Notes under the pieces: model-generated
Seen by the model: the letters and a program-made list of their open reading frames with translations, nothing else
Told to the model about the DNA's origin: nothing
Databases searched by the model: none
From: UBA1181 sp963654355
GTDB taxonomy: Bacteria > Bacteroidota > Bacteroidia > Bacteroidales > Paludibacteraceae
Length of the DNA: 11,121 nt
Direction: 5' to 3'
Assembly (NCBI GenBank): GCA_963654355.1
Contig: CAVKBM010000065.1
Coordinates: 1 to 11,121 of the forward strand
In this document: positions 1-7,756 of the stretch, piece by piece
How positions within the stretch are numbered: the stretch's first letter is position 1
How the letters are laid out: each line of letters starts with the position of its first letter
Program-made: the position numbers and the translations under genes

Positions 1-959
1 GTTCACATGGAATGCAATGGTCTGGCGTTGCCAATATTACGGAGGAGAATATTAAGTCTCTTAGGAAAGATTGGAATTGTAATGTTTTTCGCTTGGCGGT
101 ATATGTTGATGAGGAAGGAGGATACGCATATAATGCATCTCATAGATCGCGGCATTTGGAAAATGTTGTGAAATGGTGTGCTGAGAATGGAATGTACTGT
201 TTGATAGATTGGCATGTTTTGAACCCAGGTAATCCGCAGAATGTTCGCTATCGTAAACATCCTGTCTCAGGAATTGATTTAGCAGCAGATTTTTGGACTT
301 ATTGCTCGCAGCGATTCCAATATCAGAAACATGTTTTGTATGAGTTGTGTAATGAGCCAAATTCAAGCAAGGGGTCTGTTACATGGACACGACACATAAA
401 ACCTTATTGTGAAAGTATGTTGAAGATAATCCGTGCGAAGGATAAAGATGTCGTTTGTATCTGTGGAACACCAGAATGGTGTCAGCGTCCGCAGGATGTG
501 ATTGGTCATGAGCCCCAACAACCTAATGGTGAGGTTTATGATAATTTGATGTATTCTTTCCATTTTTATGCGGCGTCTCACAATGATGGAACTCCTATAG
601 ACACTACATTTGGATGTGTTGGGGCAGATTTTATGACGCCAATGCAGTACGGAGATTCGGCATTAGGTGTTCCTTGTATCTTGAAGGCGTTACCGATTTT
701 CGTTACAGAGTTTGGTACGACGGATGCGAGTGGATTGACTAATTTCAGTCCTGCGATGACCGACAAATGGTTGAAGATTTTTGCAGGAGACAACGATGGT
801 CATCAGGTCGTTAGTTGGTGTAATTGGAGTTATAGTGCGGAAGGTGGAGAATGTGCAGCTTTGAAATGGAATGACGGAAAGATGTATCCTTTTGATCAAA
901 AGATTTTAACGGAATCGGGAAAATTCATCTTTAAGAAGTTGCATAGTTACAAAGATTAA
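1..959 (+). CDS. GH5 family endoglucanase-like glycoside hydrolase (5' partial)
   Basis: This is the C-terminal bulk of a glycoside hydrolase family 5 enzyme, most like the GH5_2 cellulases, which cut beta-1,4-glucan with retention. The left edge of the window removes the start and any signal peptide: the frame is open from base 3 and reads SHG before the first ATG at 12, matching the family's HGMQW-type N-terminal motif, so that ATG is internal. Counting from it, IDWHVL (65-70) is the conserved strand with an active-site His, LCNEPN (112-117) carries the acid/base Glu115, YSFHFYA (181-187) has the His/Tyr pair, FVTEFGT (230-236) carries the nucleophile Glu233, and SWCNWS (268-273) holds the substrate Trp. 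All expected catalytic residues are present, so the enzyme looks active. It has more cysteines (13) than I would expect for this family. The C-terminus ends with the catalytic domain, with no binding module after it. The next gene follows after 25 bp on the same strand, suggesting co-transcription. The exact substrate (cellulose, beta-glucan or mannan) is not settled by sequence. Confidence 0.9.
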   Translation, partial: SHGMQWSGVANITEENIKSLRKDWNCNVFRLAVYVDEEGGYAYNASHRSRHLENVVKWCAENGMYCLIDWHVLNPGNPQNVRYRKHPVSGIDLAADFWTYCSQRFQYQKHVLYELCNEPNSSKGSVTWTRHIKPYCESMLKIIRAKDKDVVCICGTPEWCQRPQDVIGHEPQQPNGEVYDNLMYSFHFYAASHNDGTPIDTTFGCVGADFMTPMQYGDSALGVPCILKALPIFVTEFGTTDASGLTNFSPAMTDKWLKIFAGDNDGHQVVSWCNWSYSAEGGECAALKWNDGKMYPFDQKILTESGKFIFKKLHSYKD

Positions 960-984
960 TCGTTGAAAAAGAATTCGTAGGTGC

Positions 985-2625
985 ATGAAGAAAGCGTTAT
1001 TGTTCGTTGTTTTATCTTTAGTCCCTTATTTGTCTTTTTCTGAGGGAAAAAGAGAGATGAGAGGCGCGTGGATTGCGACGGTAGCTAATATTGATTGGCC
1101 TACGACAAAAGGAAATAAATCAGAAGTCCAGAAGCAGGAGTTGATATTGCTTCTGGATTCTTTGTATCGTCAAGGCATTAACGCAGTGATTTTTCAATGT
1201 CGTCCGACGGGGGATGCGTTGTATAAATCGGACATAGAGCCGTGGTCAGAATGGTTGACAGGAACGCAAGGAGAGTGTCCGAAAAATGATTTTGATCCGT
1301 TGGAGACAGTGGTGGAAGAGGCGCATAAACGAGGAATGGAAGTTCATGCGTGGATAAATCCCTATCGTGTAACGAACAGCGAAAAGGCGGTGTTGTCAAA
1401 AGAACACCTTTACTACAAAAAGCCAGAATTGTTTGTCCAATATGGAGGTAAGATGTATTTTAATCCTGGATTGAAGGATACTAAAAAACATTTATTGAGG
1501 GTGTTAAAAGACATAGTCTTGCGGTATGATGTGGACGCTTTGCATTTGGATGATTACTTCTATCCTTATCCCGTAAATGGGAAAGATTTCCCTGATGATG
1601 AGACATTTAAAAAGAATCCGAAAGGATTTAAGAATAAAGGGGACTGGAGGCGAGACAATGTCAATCAGACGGTGAAACGCATTCATGAGATGTTGCAAGA
1701 GACGAAGCCGTGGGTTCAGTTTGGTATCAGTCCGTTTGGCGTGTGGAGAAATGCATCGAAAGACAATCGAGGGTCGAAGACAAAGGCAGGTATAACCAAT
1801 TATGATGATTTGTATGCCGATGTGTTGCTGTGGGCAAAAGAAGGGTGGATTGATTATATAGCACCACAGCTCTATTGGGAGATAGGCAAGAAAGAGGCGG
1901 ATTATGCGATAGTAGCGCGTTGGTGGAGAGAAAACATACCAACAAGCTGTCATTTGTATTTTGGATTGTATGCGTCGGGATTAGAAGTTAATTTCCCGAA
2001 GGCATGGAAGACTCCGAATGAATTGGTTCGTCAAATGCGATTTAATAATGAAGAATCGGTCGATATAGATGGATTGTTTTTCTATAGCACGCGTTATTTT
2101 CTTCGAAATCCGCAAGGTCTATTGGATAGTTTGAGGAACGATTTTTTTCAATGTCCTGCAATACCTCCAGTTAAGAAAAACGTACCTGAGGCTTTTCCTC
2201 CAGTTAATTTGAGAGTAGACGGAGACACTTTGCGGTGGGATAAGGTGGTGGCAGATGAGGGCGATGTTATCTCCTATTATTTGGTATATGCTTATCCAGA
2301 GGAGGTAAATTGTGATTTTGAGTCGATCGATGGATTAGTTGCGAAGACAATAGACACACAGTATGTCTTTGATAGAGAGACACTTTTGTCTAATGACCAT
2401 TATACAATCACGGTAACGGCAGTTAATAGGTATCGCAGTGAAAGTGAACCATACGAGTTTGTTGACTATTATAGATCATCAGAAGAGCCTATGGTAAAAG
2501 GATATGATGGGACGACAATTAGGGTCGTAGACGAGGAAAGGTTTGATGATGATAAGAAGGCTTATAGGAAGAAGAGGAAAGACGACGGCAAAAAAGAGAA
2601 AAAAAAGAGGAGTAGGAGGCTGTAG
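985..2625 (+). CDS. Secreted GHL10-type (glycosyl hydrolase-like 10) family protein with basic C-terminal tail
   Basis: This 546-residue protein belongs to the GHL10 family (YngK-like, formerly DUF187), putative TIM-barrel glycosidases related to GH10/GH13 and common in Bacteroidales. The N-terminus has a signal peptide: MKK, a hydrophobic stretch (4-18) and a likely cleavage near SFS/EG (19/20). It has no lipobox cysteine, so the product should be periplasmic or secreted rather than lipid-anchored. The barrel covers about 25-390. Landmarks are MRGAWIATVANIDWP (25-39), HAWINPYR (121-128), ALHLDDYFYPYP (185-196) with paired Asp residues likely in the active site, FGISPFGVWRN (246-256) and IDYIAPQLYWEIG (289-301). 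Residues about 403-497 look like a fibronectin type III-like beta domain. The last 28 residues are a very Lys/Arg/Asp-rich tail that is probably disordered. It follows the GH5 gene closely and the two may act on the same polysaccharide or on cell-wall glycan. Some family members act on peptidoglycan or related glycans, so substrate remains open. Confidence 0.88.
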   Translation: MKKALLFVVLSLVPYLSFSEGKREMRGAWIATVANIDWPTTKGNKSEVQKQELILLLDSLYRQGINAVIFQCRPTGDALYKSDIEPWSEWLTGTQGECPKNDFDPLETVVEEAHKRGMEVHAWINPYRVTNSEKAVLSKEHLYYKKPELFVQYGGKMYFNPGLKDTKKHLLRVLKDIVLRYDVDALHLDDYFYPYPVNGKDFPDDETFKKNPKGFKNKGDWRRDNVNQTVKRIHEMLQETKPWVQFGISPFGVWRNASKDNRGSKTKAGITNYDDLYADVLLWAKEGWIDYIAPQLYWEIGKKEADYAIVARWWRENIPTSCHLYFGLYASGLEVNFPKAWKTPNELVRQMRFNNEESVDIDGLFFYSTRYFLRNPQGLLDSLRNDFFQCPAIPPVKKNVPEAFPPVNLRVDGDTLRWDKVVADEGDVISYYLVYAYPEEVNCDFESIDGLVAKTIDTQYVFDRETLLSNDHYTITVTAVNRYRSESEPYEFVDYYRSSEEPMVKGYDGTTIRVVDEERFDDDKKAYRKKRKDDGKKEKKKRSRRL

Positions 2626-2779
2626 AATGTGAATTATCTGTTTGTTGTGTTAAGTTAGGTACAATGATTGTTTAAGTAGACCTGTTTTTAAAAGACAAAA
2701 TTCCTATTATCTACAAAATTTCACCCAATTTGAGTTATTTCTTTGTGGACAAGAAAGATTTTTCTAAAAAGATTGTATC
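2626..2779. other. Intergenic gap before ppk1
   Basis: This 154-bp AT-rich gap separates the glycosidase pair from ppk1 and probably holds the ppk1 promoter. I looked for the Bacteroidota sigma pair (TTTG near -33 and TAnnTTTG near -7). Single TTTG words occur (2641-2644, 2729-2732, 2742-2745), but no pair has the right spacing. The last 25 bases carry a direct repeat of AAAGATT just upstream of the start. No Shine-Dalgarno sequence is visible. Confidence 0.4.
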
Positions 2780-4831
2780 ATGAAGAAAGTTTATGTGGAG
2801 CGCGACTTGAGTTGGATGTTCTTCAACCATCGTATTTTACAGGAGGCTGAAAAGAAGGATGTCCCTGTTTTGGAGCGTCTATCGTTTTTAGGTATTTATT
2901 CAAACAATTTGGATGAATTTTTCCGTGTTCGAGTGGCATCTTTGAATAGAGTAGCAGCTTCAAAAGACAAAATGTTGAAGAATGATCGTAAGTATGCAGA
3001 GAAGACTATTAAAGAGATAAACCGTTTAAATGCGATATATGCGAAGGAGTATGAACAGGCAACAGACAATGCATTTGCAGATCTACGAAAGGAAGGTGTT
3101 CGTATATTACTGGAAGATGAGTTGAATGATGAGCAAAAGCTATTCATAAAGAGTCTTTATATAGATCGTTTGAATGGTTTGACTAATCCTGTCTGGCTTT
3201 CACAGATTAAGGAGATAAACGAAGATGGAATCTACTTAGCCATCAAACAAAATAAATGGTTAGAGGGAGAAGAAAAGCAAAAAATCAATTATGCTTTGAT
3301 TAGAATTCCTGATAAAGAGGTAGGGCGTTTTATAGTTCTTCCTTTAAACGAAGGAGAATACAACATCATGTACCTTGACGATGTCATTCGTTTTTGTTTA
3401 CCGTTTATTTTTGTGGGAGAAAACAAAACTTCATACGAGGCGTACTCATTCAAGGTGACGAAAGATGCGGAGATGGAAATGGACAATGACCTTGAAGTTG
3501 GGGTTCTTCAGAAAGTAGCAAAGGGCGTGAAAAGTCGAAAGAGCGGTGAACCGATTCGTGTTATTTACGACAATAAGATGCCTAAGGAGTTGTTGAAGAA
3601 AGTGATGAATCGATTGAATGTTGATCAATTGGATACGATTATTAATGGAGGACGTTACCAAAACCACAAGGATTTGATGTCGTTTCCATATTGTGGGAAA
3701 AAAGAGTTGAGGTATCCTCAGTGGACGCCTATCGTGCCGCCAGAATTGGAGACGGTTGATAGCATTTTGAATGCGATTCGAAAGAAGGATAGATTTCTCC
3801 ATGTCCCCTACCATTCATTCAACAGTTTCATCAGAGTTCTTCGTGAGGCTGCGATTAGCCCAGACGTAAAGGAGATAAAAGCGACGCTCTATCGATTGGC
3901 AAAAGACTCGAAGGTGGTGAAGACGCTTATATGTGCTGCCCGAAATGGAAAGAAAGTTTCTGTGGTCATTGAGTTGTTGGCTCGATTTGACGAGGAAAGT
4001 AACATTAAGTGGAGTAAACGATTGCAGGAAGCAGGTGTTGAGGTCATTTTTGGTGTTGAAGGGTTGAAAGTGCACTCTAAGTTGGTGTATATCAAGTCAA
4101 GAGTAGGAAGTATTGCCTGCATTGGTTCTGGTAATTTTCATGAAGGAAATGCGAAAGTCTACACAGACTATATGTTGATGACGGCGAGACCTGTAATTAC
4201 GAGGGAGGTAGAGCAGGTATTTGAGTTTATAGAGAAGCCATTCAAACCTGCTCATTTTAAGGATTTATTAGTATCGCCCAATGAGATGAAACCTAAAATC
4301 CTAAAAATGATTTCAGATGAGATAAAGAATGCAAAGTCAGGACGGGAGGCTTGGATTAAGATGAAGCTAAATCATTTGACGGATGCTGAAGTAATTGAAA
4401 AACTCTACGAGGCATCCCAATTTGGGGTTAGGATAGATATTGTTTTGAGAGGAAATTGTTCTATAGTTCCAGGCTTGCAAGGTGTTAGTGAGAATATTCG
4501 CATAGTTGGTATTATTGACAGATTTTTAGAACACTCAAGAATATTAATTTTTGCAAATGGTGGAACTCCTAAATTCTATATGGGAAGTGCTGATTGGATG
4601 CCACGTAATTTGATGAATCGTATTGAGGTGTTGACACCGATATTTGATAAAGATATACAAAAAGACTTGCTTAGAACAGTAGAGTATGGATTGAAAGATA
4701 CGACCAATGGACGTATTGTTGATGGATTTGGTGGAGATAAACTACAGGAAGGAGAGAAATTCAGATCTCAGGAGCAACTGTACAAAGACTATCTTGCTGA
4801 ATCTAAAATGATTGAATTTAATGAAGAATAA
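2780..4831 (+). CDS. ppk1: Polyphosphate kinase 1
   Basis: PPK1 reversibly polymerises the gamma phosphate of ATP into inorganic polyphosphate through a phosphohistidine intermediate. The 683 residues are full length for the family. The N-domain begins with VERDLSWMFFNHRIL (6-20), close to the usual family start, which supports this ATG. LGIYSNNLDEFFRVR (37-51) holds the ATP-binding Asn43 (E. coli Asn45). The head domain and two phospholipase D-like C-domains follow. ATLYRLAKDS has Arg372 and LLARFDEESNI has Arg402, matching E. coli Arg375 and Arg405. GLKVHSKLVYI carries the phosphorylated His432 (E. coli His435). RFLEHSRI carries the second conserved His585 (E. coli His592), and MGSADWMPRNLMNRIEV (601-617) is the conserved C2 motif. 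Every catalytic residue I can align is present. The ppx gene begins at its stop codon, so synthesis and breakdown of polyphosphate are encoded together, as in E. coli ppk-ppx. Confidence 0.97.
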   Translation: MKKVYVERDLSWMFFNHRILQEAEKKDVPVLERLSFLGIYSNNLDEFFRVRVASLNRVAASKDKMLKNDRKYAEKTIKEINRLNAIYAKEYEQATDNAFADLRKEGVRILLEDELNDEQKLFIKSLYIDRLNGLTNPVWLSQIKEINEDGIYLAIKQNKWLEGEEKQKINYALIRIPDKEVGRFIVLPLNEGEYNIMYLDDVIRFCLPFIFVGENKTSYEAYSFKVTKDAEMEMDNDLEVGVLQKVAKGVKSRKSGEPIRVIYDNKMPKELLKKVMNRLNVDQLDTIINGGRYQNHKDLMSFPYCGKKELRYPQWTPIVPPELETVDSILNAIRKKDRFLHVPYHSFNSFIRVLREAAISPDVKEIKATLYRLAKDSKVVKTLICAARNGKKVSVVIELLARFDEESNIKWSKRLQEAGVEVIFGVEGLKVHSKLVYIKSRVGSIACIGSGNFHEGNAKVYTDYMLMTARPVITREVEQVFEFIEKPFKPAHFKDLLVSPNEMKPKILKMISDEIKNAKSGREAWIKMKLNHLTDAEVIEKLYEASQFGVRIDIVLRGNCSIVPGLQGVSENIRIVGIIDRFLEHSRILIFANGGTPKFYMGSADWMPRNLMNRIEVLTPIFDKDIQKDLLRTVEYGLKDTTNGRIVDGFGGDKLQEGEKFRSQEQLYKDYLAESKMIEFNEE

Positions 4832-4835
4832 ATAT

Positions 4836-5762
4836 ATGGAGAACGAAAATTTTGCAGCCATAGACATTGGATCTAATGGAGCGCGCTTGCTTATCAAGAA
4901 TGTGAATGAAGATTCTGTTGGGAATTACGAGTTTAGTAAAGTATTGTTCCTACGTATTCCTTTGCGATTGGGGAAAGATGTGTTTACCTTTGGTAAGGTT
5001 TCAAAAGAACGTGAACGTATGATGATGTGTATGATGAAGAGTTTTAAGCAGTTAATGAAACTTTATCGTGTGAAATCCTATCGTGCGTATGCGACGTCTG
5101 CAATGAGAGATGCAGAAAATGGCAAAAAAATCATAAAGAAGATCAAGAAGGATACAGGTATAGAGCTTGAAATCATAGCAGGTAACATGGAAGCTAAGCT
5201 GCTCTATAACAATGCTATTGAGTCTACGGATGTGATGGGTGGAAACTATGCCTATATGGATGTAGGAGGAGGTAGCACAGAAATCACGATGATGAGTTAT
5301 GGAAAGAAGGTGGGCAGTAGTTCTTATAATGTAGGCACGTTGCGAATGTTATGTGGCGCAGTTGAAGAAGGTACGATTGAACGTCTGAAAAATGATATGG
5401 CAGAATATGCCCAAAAATACAAAGACATAACGATTATTGGTTCTGGTGGTAATATCAACAAGTTGTGTGATCTTTATAGCAAGACAGAGAGAGGGCATAA
5501 GGACATTTTGCCAGTCGCTAATCTGGTTAAATTGCATACTGATTTGAAACCGTTATCTTTGAAAGATAGAATGGAAAAGTATGATTTAAAATCAGATCGT
5601 GCAGATGTAATTGTTCCTGCTGCAGAACTTTTTATGATAGTCGCTGAATCGTTAGATAGCAAAAAAATTCTTGTGCCAAACATTTCGTTGGCTGATAGTA
5701 TTATTGATGGATTGTATAGAGACGGAGAGAAACAAAGAAAAGGGTGTTCTGAAAAGAAGTAG
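4836..5762 (+). CDS. ppx: Exopolyphosphatase, short Ppx/GppA family form
   Basis: This is a Ppx/GppA phosphatase of the ASKHA (actin-like) fold. It removes terminal phosphates from polyphosphate, or possibly hydrolyses pppGpp to ppGpp. With the ATG at 4836 it is 308 residues. Motifs are FAAIDIGSNGARLLI (6-20, phosphate loop 1), YATSAMRDAENG (85-96), IIAGNMEAKLLY (113-124, with Glu119 in the place of the E. coli catalytic Glu121), YMDVGGGSTEI (140-150, phosphate loop 2), IIGSGGNINKL (200-210) and DRADVIVPAAELF (254-266). It has only the two catalytic domains and lacks the C-terminal HD-like half of the 500-residue E. coli enzyme, as do many short bacterial Ppx proteins. I prefer 4836, four bases after the ppk1 stop, because it leaves five residues before the conserved motif. 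An ATG at 4821 and a TTG at 4812, both overlapping ppk1, are alternatives. The link to ppk1 favours polyphosphate as substrate. Confidence 0.92.
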   Translation: MENENFAAIDIGSNGARLLIKNVNEDSVGNYEFSKVLFLRIPLRLGKDVFTFGKVSKERERMMMCMMKSFKQLMKLYRVKSYRAYATSAMRDAENGKKIIKKIKKDTGIELEIIAGNMEAKLLYNNAIESTDVMGGNYAYMDVGGGSTEITMMSYGKKVGSSSYNVGTLRMLCGAVEEGTIERLKNDMAEYAQKYKDITIIGSGGNINKLCDLYSKTERGHKDILPVANLVKLHTDLKPLSLKDRMEKYDLKSDRADVIVPAAELFMIVAESLDSKKILVPNISLADSIIDGLYRDGEKQRKGCSEKK

Positions 5763-5803
5763 AATAAGTCTATAGTGTCGGGTTTCTATAGCTTGATAGT
5801 TGA

Positions 5804-5842
5804 AATGGAGTTAGTCATTGATTATCAATGACTAACTCCATT
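5804..5842. terminator. Perfect 18-bp hairpin between convergent ppx and menC
   Basis: The left arm AATGGAGTTAGTCATTGA (5804-5821) and right arm TCAATGACTAACTCCATT (5825-5842) are exact reverse complements around a TTA loop. The element lies 41 bases past the ppx stop and 13 bases past the menC stop, so it sits in the right place to end both convergent transcripts. Neither side is followed by a T-run, so it is not a classic intrinsic terminator. It may instead stabilise 3' ends or act with Rho. Confidence 0.65.
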
Positions 5843-5855
5843 CTTATGTAAGAAG

Positions 5856-6905
5856 CTAAAAACCTTTTACCCAAAGTTTTTCACCTTGCACTTGTAATGG
5901 ACGGTCGATGTTGTTGGTGTAGAGTCCGCCGGTGCCTAATCCTTGAGGAACAGAGATGTTTAGAGTGGCTGCCCATTGAGCGATTGCCATTAATCCGACA
6001 TTTGATTCTAATGCGGAGGTTATCCAGTAGCCGATGCCCAATGATTGAGCGATATGGATCCATTCTTCGCAACCACAGATGCCACCATGCAATGATGGTT
6101 TGAGAATGATGTAATGCGGACGAATCGTCTCTAAAAGTTGTTTTTTCTCCTCAAAGGTGTTTACACCGATCAACTCCTCGTCTAAAGCAATAGGGATAGT
6201 GGAGGTGCGACACAGTTCTGCCATTTGATCTGTCTGACCTGCTTTGATAGGTTGTTCAATTGAGTGAATATCTAATGTGGCGAGTCGTTTTAATATGGAA
6301 AGCGCATTTTCGGGTGAAAAACCGCCGTTAGCATCAACTCTCAATGTGATTTTGTCTGCAGAATAATCTTTGTGAATGAGTGACAGCAGTTCAAATTCTT
6401 TCTCAAAGTCAATGGCTCCAATTTTTATTTTGATGCAGTGAAATCCTGCGTCTAATTTCTCTTGAAGTCGTGTTTTCATCTCCTCGTAAGTTCCCATCCA
6501 AACTAATCCATTGATGATGATACCCTCCTTTCCCCAGAAAAAAGGAGAATCCCACATTTTAGATCCCATTTCAAGGTTCCTTATGGCGGTCTCTAAACCA
6601 AAAAGAATAGATGGATAAGGGCGGAGTTCGTCGTACGGAATCTCTCCGTTAAACTCATTACAGAATTTCCAAATAATCCGTTGAAATTCGTCTTCGGAAT
6701 GATTAATTAACTCTTGACTTAGGTCAGGAAGGGGAGCTATTTCACCTATACCATAGTTAACCATTCTTTCGTCGGTTATGGTAATAAACCAAACACGACG
6801 TTCAGTGTAGACACCACGCGATGTACCTGCTGGATGTTTGAATTTCAGTGTGTAAGGCTTAACGCCTAAACGAATCTTTCTATCAAAAAAATCTTCTTTG
6901 TTCAT
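5856..6905 (-). CDS. menC: o-Succinylbenzoate synthase
   Basis: MenC dehydrates SHCHC to o-succinylbenzoate in menaquinone synthesis. It is an enolase-superfamily enzyme of 349 residues with an N-terminal capping domain (about 1-125) and a barrel. In the barrel I see CIKIKIG (157-163) with the KxK pair and general base Lys161, LRVDANGGF (188-196) with metal ligand Asp191, IEQPI (216-220) with Glu217, ALDEELIG (240-247) with Asp242, and ILKPSLHGG (267-275) with the second catalytic Lys269. This is the complete Mg site and the Lys pair. Members of this superfamily can also be N-acylamino acid racemases or dipeptide epimerases, but the position after menB settles the role. The start ATG overlaps the menB stop by 4 bp (ATGA), implying translational coupling. 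It is the last gene of the operon in this direction: a hairpin and the convergent ppx follow, so no menE comes after it. Confidence 0.95.
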   Translation of the reverse strand: MNKEDFFDRKIRLGVKPYTLKFKHPAGTSRGVYTERRVWFITITDERMVNYGIGEIAPLPDLSQELINHSEDEFQRIIWKFCNEFNGEIPYDELRPYPSILFGLETAIRNLEMGSKMWDSPFFWGKEGIIINGLVWMGTYEEMKTRLQEKLDAGFHCIKIKIGAIDFEKEFELLSLIHKDYSADKITLRVDANGGFSPENALSILKRLATLDIHSIEQPIKAGQTDQMAELCRTSTIPIALDEELIGVNTFEEKKQLLETIRPHYIILKPSLHGGICGCEEWIHIAQSLGIGYWITSALESNVGLMAIAQWAATLNISVPQGLGTGGLYTNNIDRPLQVQGEKLWVKGF

Positions 6906-7723
6906 CCTGGAAATTTGGGGTATTTTTGAAAATCAGGTTTGCGTTTTTCTAAGAATGCTTTTCCGCCTTCTTGGGCCTCATCTAAGCAGTAGTAGAGCAT
7001 GGTCATATCACCTGCGAATTCCTGAATACCAGTCTGTCCATCTAACTCTGCGTTGAGTCCGCGTTTGATCATACGGAGGGCGAGAGGAGAATATTCCATC
7101 ATCTTTTCTGCCCATTCAACATAGGTGTCCTCTAATTTTTCTAAAGGGACGACGGCGTTGACTAATCCCATGTCTAAGGCTTCTTGTGCATTGTATTGAC
7201 GACAGAGAAACCAGATTTCGCGAGCTTTCTTCTGTCCAACAATGCGTGCTAAATAGGAAGAACCGAATCCAGCGTCAAAACTTCCCACTTTAGGACCCGT
7301 CTGACCGAAAATAGCGTTCTCAGAAGCGATAGTAAGATCGCAAACCACATGTAGAACGTGTCCGCCTCCGATAGCATAACCATTGACGGCTGCGATGACT
7401 GGCTTTGGAATAGTGCGAATCTGTTTCTGTACATCCAACACAGAGAGACGAGGGTATCCGTTTTCATCGATGTAGCCACCGCGACCCTTGACATGCATAT
7501 CGCCGCCACTGCAGAAGGCCTTGTCGCCAGCCCCTGTGAAGACAATTACGTTGATGTCTGGGTCCTCTCGGCAGATGGTCATCGCGTCGCTCATTTCGGC
7601 AGTCGTTGTCGGAGTAAATGCGTTGCGGTAGCGTTCTCGGTTGATGGTGATACGGGCGATTCCGTTGTAAAAATCAAAAAGTATTTCCTTGTATTCTTTA
7701 AGAGTAGTCCAATTTCGACTCAT
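6902..7723 (-). CDS. menB: 1,4-Dihydroxy-2-naphthoyl-CoA synthase
   Basis: MenB is a crotonase-fold enzyme that closes the second ring of the naphthoquinone, turning o-succinylbenzoyl-CoA into 1,4-dihydroxy-2-naphthoyl-CoA. At 273 residues it is the normal length. Visible motifs are AFCSGGDMHV (69-78, oxyanion hole and CoA site), NGYAIGGGHVLHVVCD (114-129, second oxyanion region), FGQTGPKVGSFDAGFGSSYL (139-158) with the conserved catalytic Asp150, and IVGQKKAREIWFLCRQY (161-177). The C-terminus matches E. coli MenB (DGQTGIQEFAGD, KRKPDF). Residue 143 is Gly within QTGPK, with Gln141 and Trp171. That is the pattern of type I MenB, which uses bound bicarbonate as the base; type II enzymes have an Asp here. 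A gap of 33 AT-rich bases separates it from menD upstream, and it overlaps menC by 4 bp. Confidence 0.97.
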   Translation of the reverse strand: MSRNWTTLKEYKEILFDFYNGIARITINRERYRNAFTPTTTAEMSDAMTICREDPDINVIVFTGAGDKAFCSGGDMHVKGRGGYIDENGYPRLSVLDVQKQIRTIPKPVIAAVNGYAIGGGHVLHVVCDLTIASENAIFGQTGPKVGSFDAGFGSSYLARIVGQKKAREIWFLCRQYNAQEALDMGLVNAVVPLEKLEDTYVEWAEKMMEYSPLALRMIKRGLNAELDGQTGIQEFAGDMTMLYYCLDEAQEGGKAFLEKRKPDFQKYPKFPG

Positions 7724-7756
7724 TGTATTTTATTTGATTTATTGATTTTTATTTGC

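Noticed and set aside
1504..1953. A 149-codon minus-strand open frame inside the GHL10 gene
   Set aside because: It lies wholly within conserved barrel sequence on the other strand, with a Cys/Ile/Pro-rich composition typical of shadow frames.
2626..2779. Bacteroidota-type promoter for ppk1
   Set aside because: TTTG words are present but none pairs with a TAnnTTTG box at acceptable spacing, so I do not call a specific promoter.
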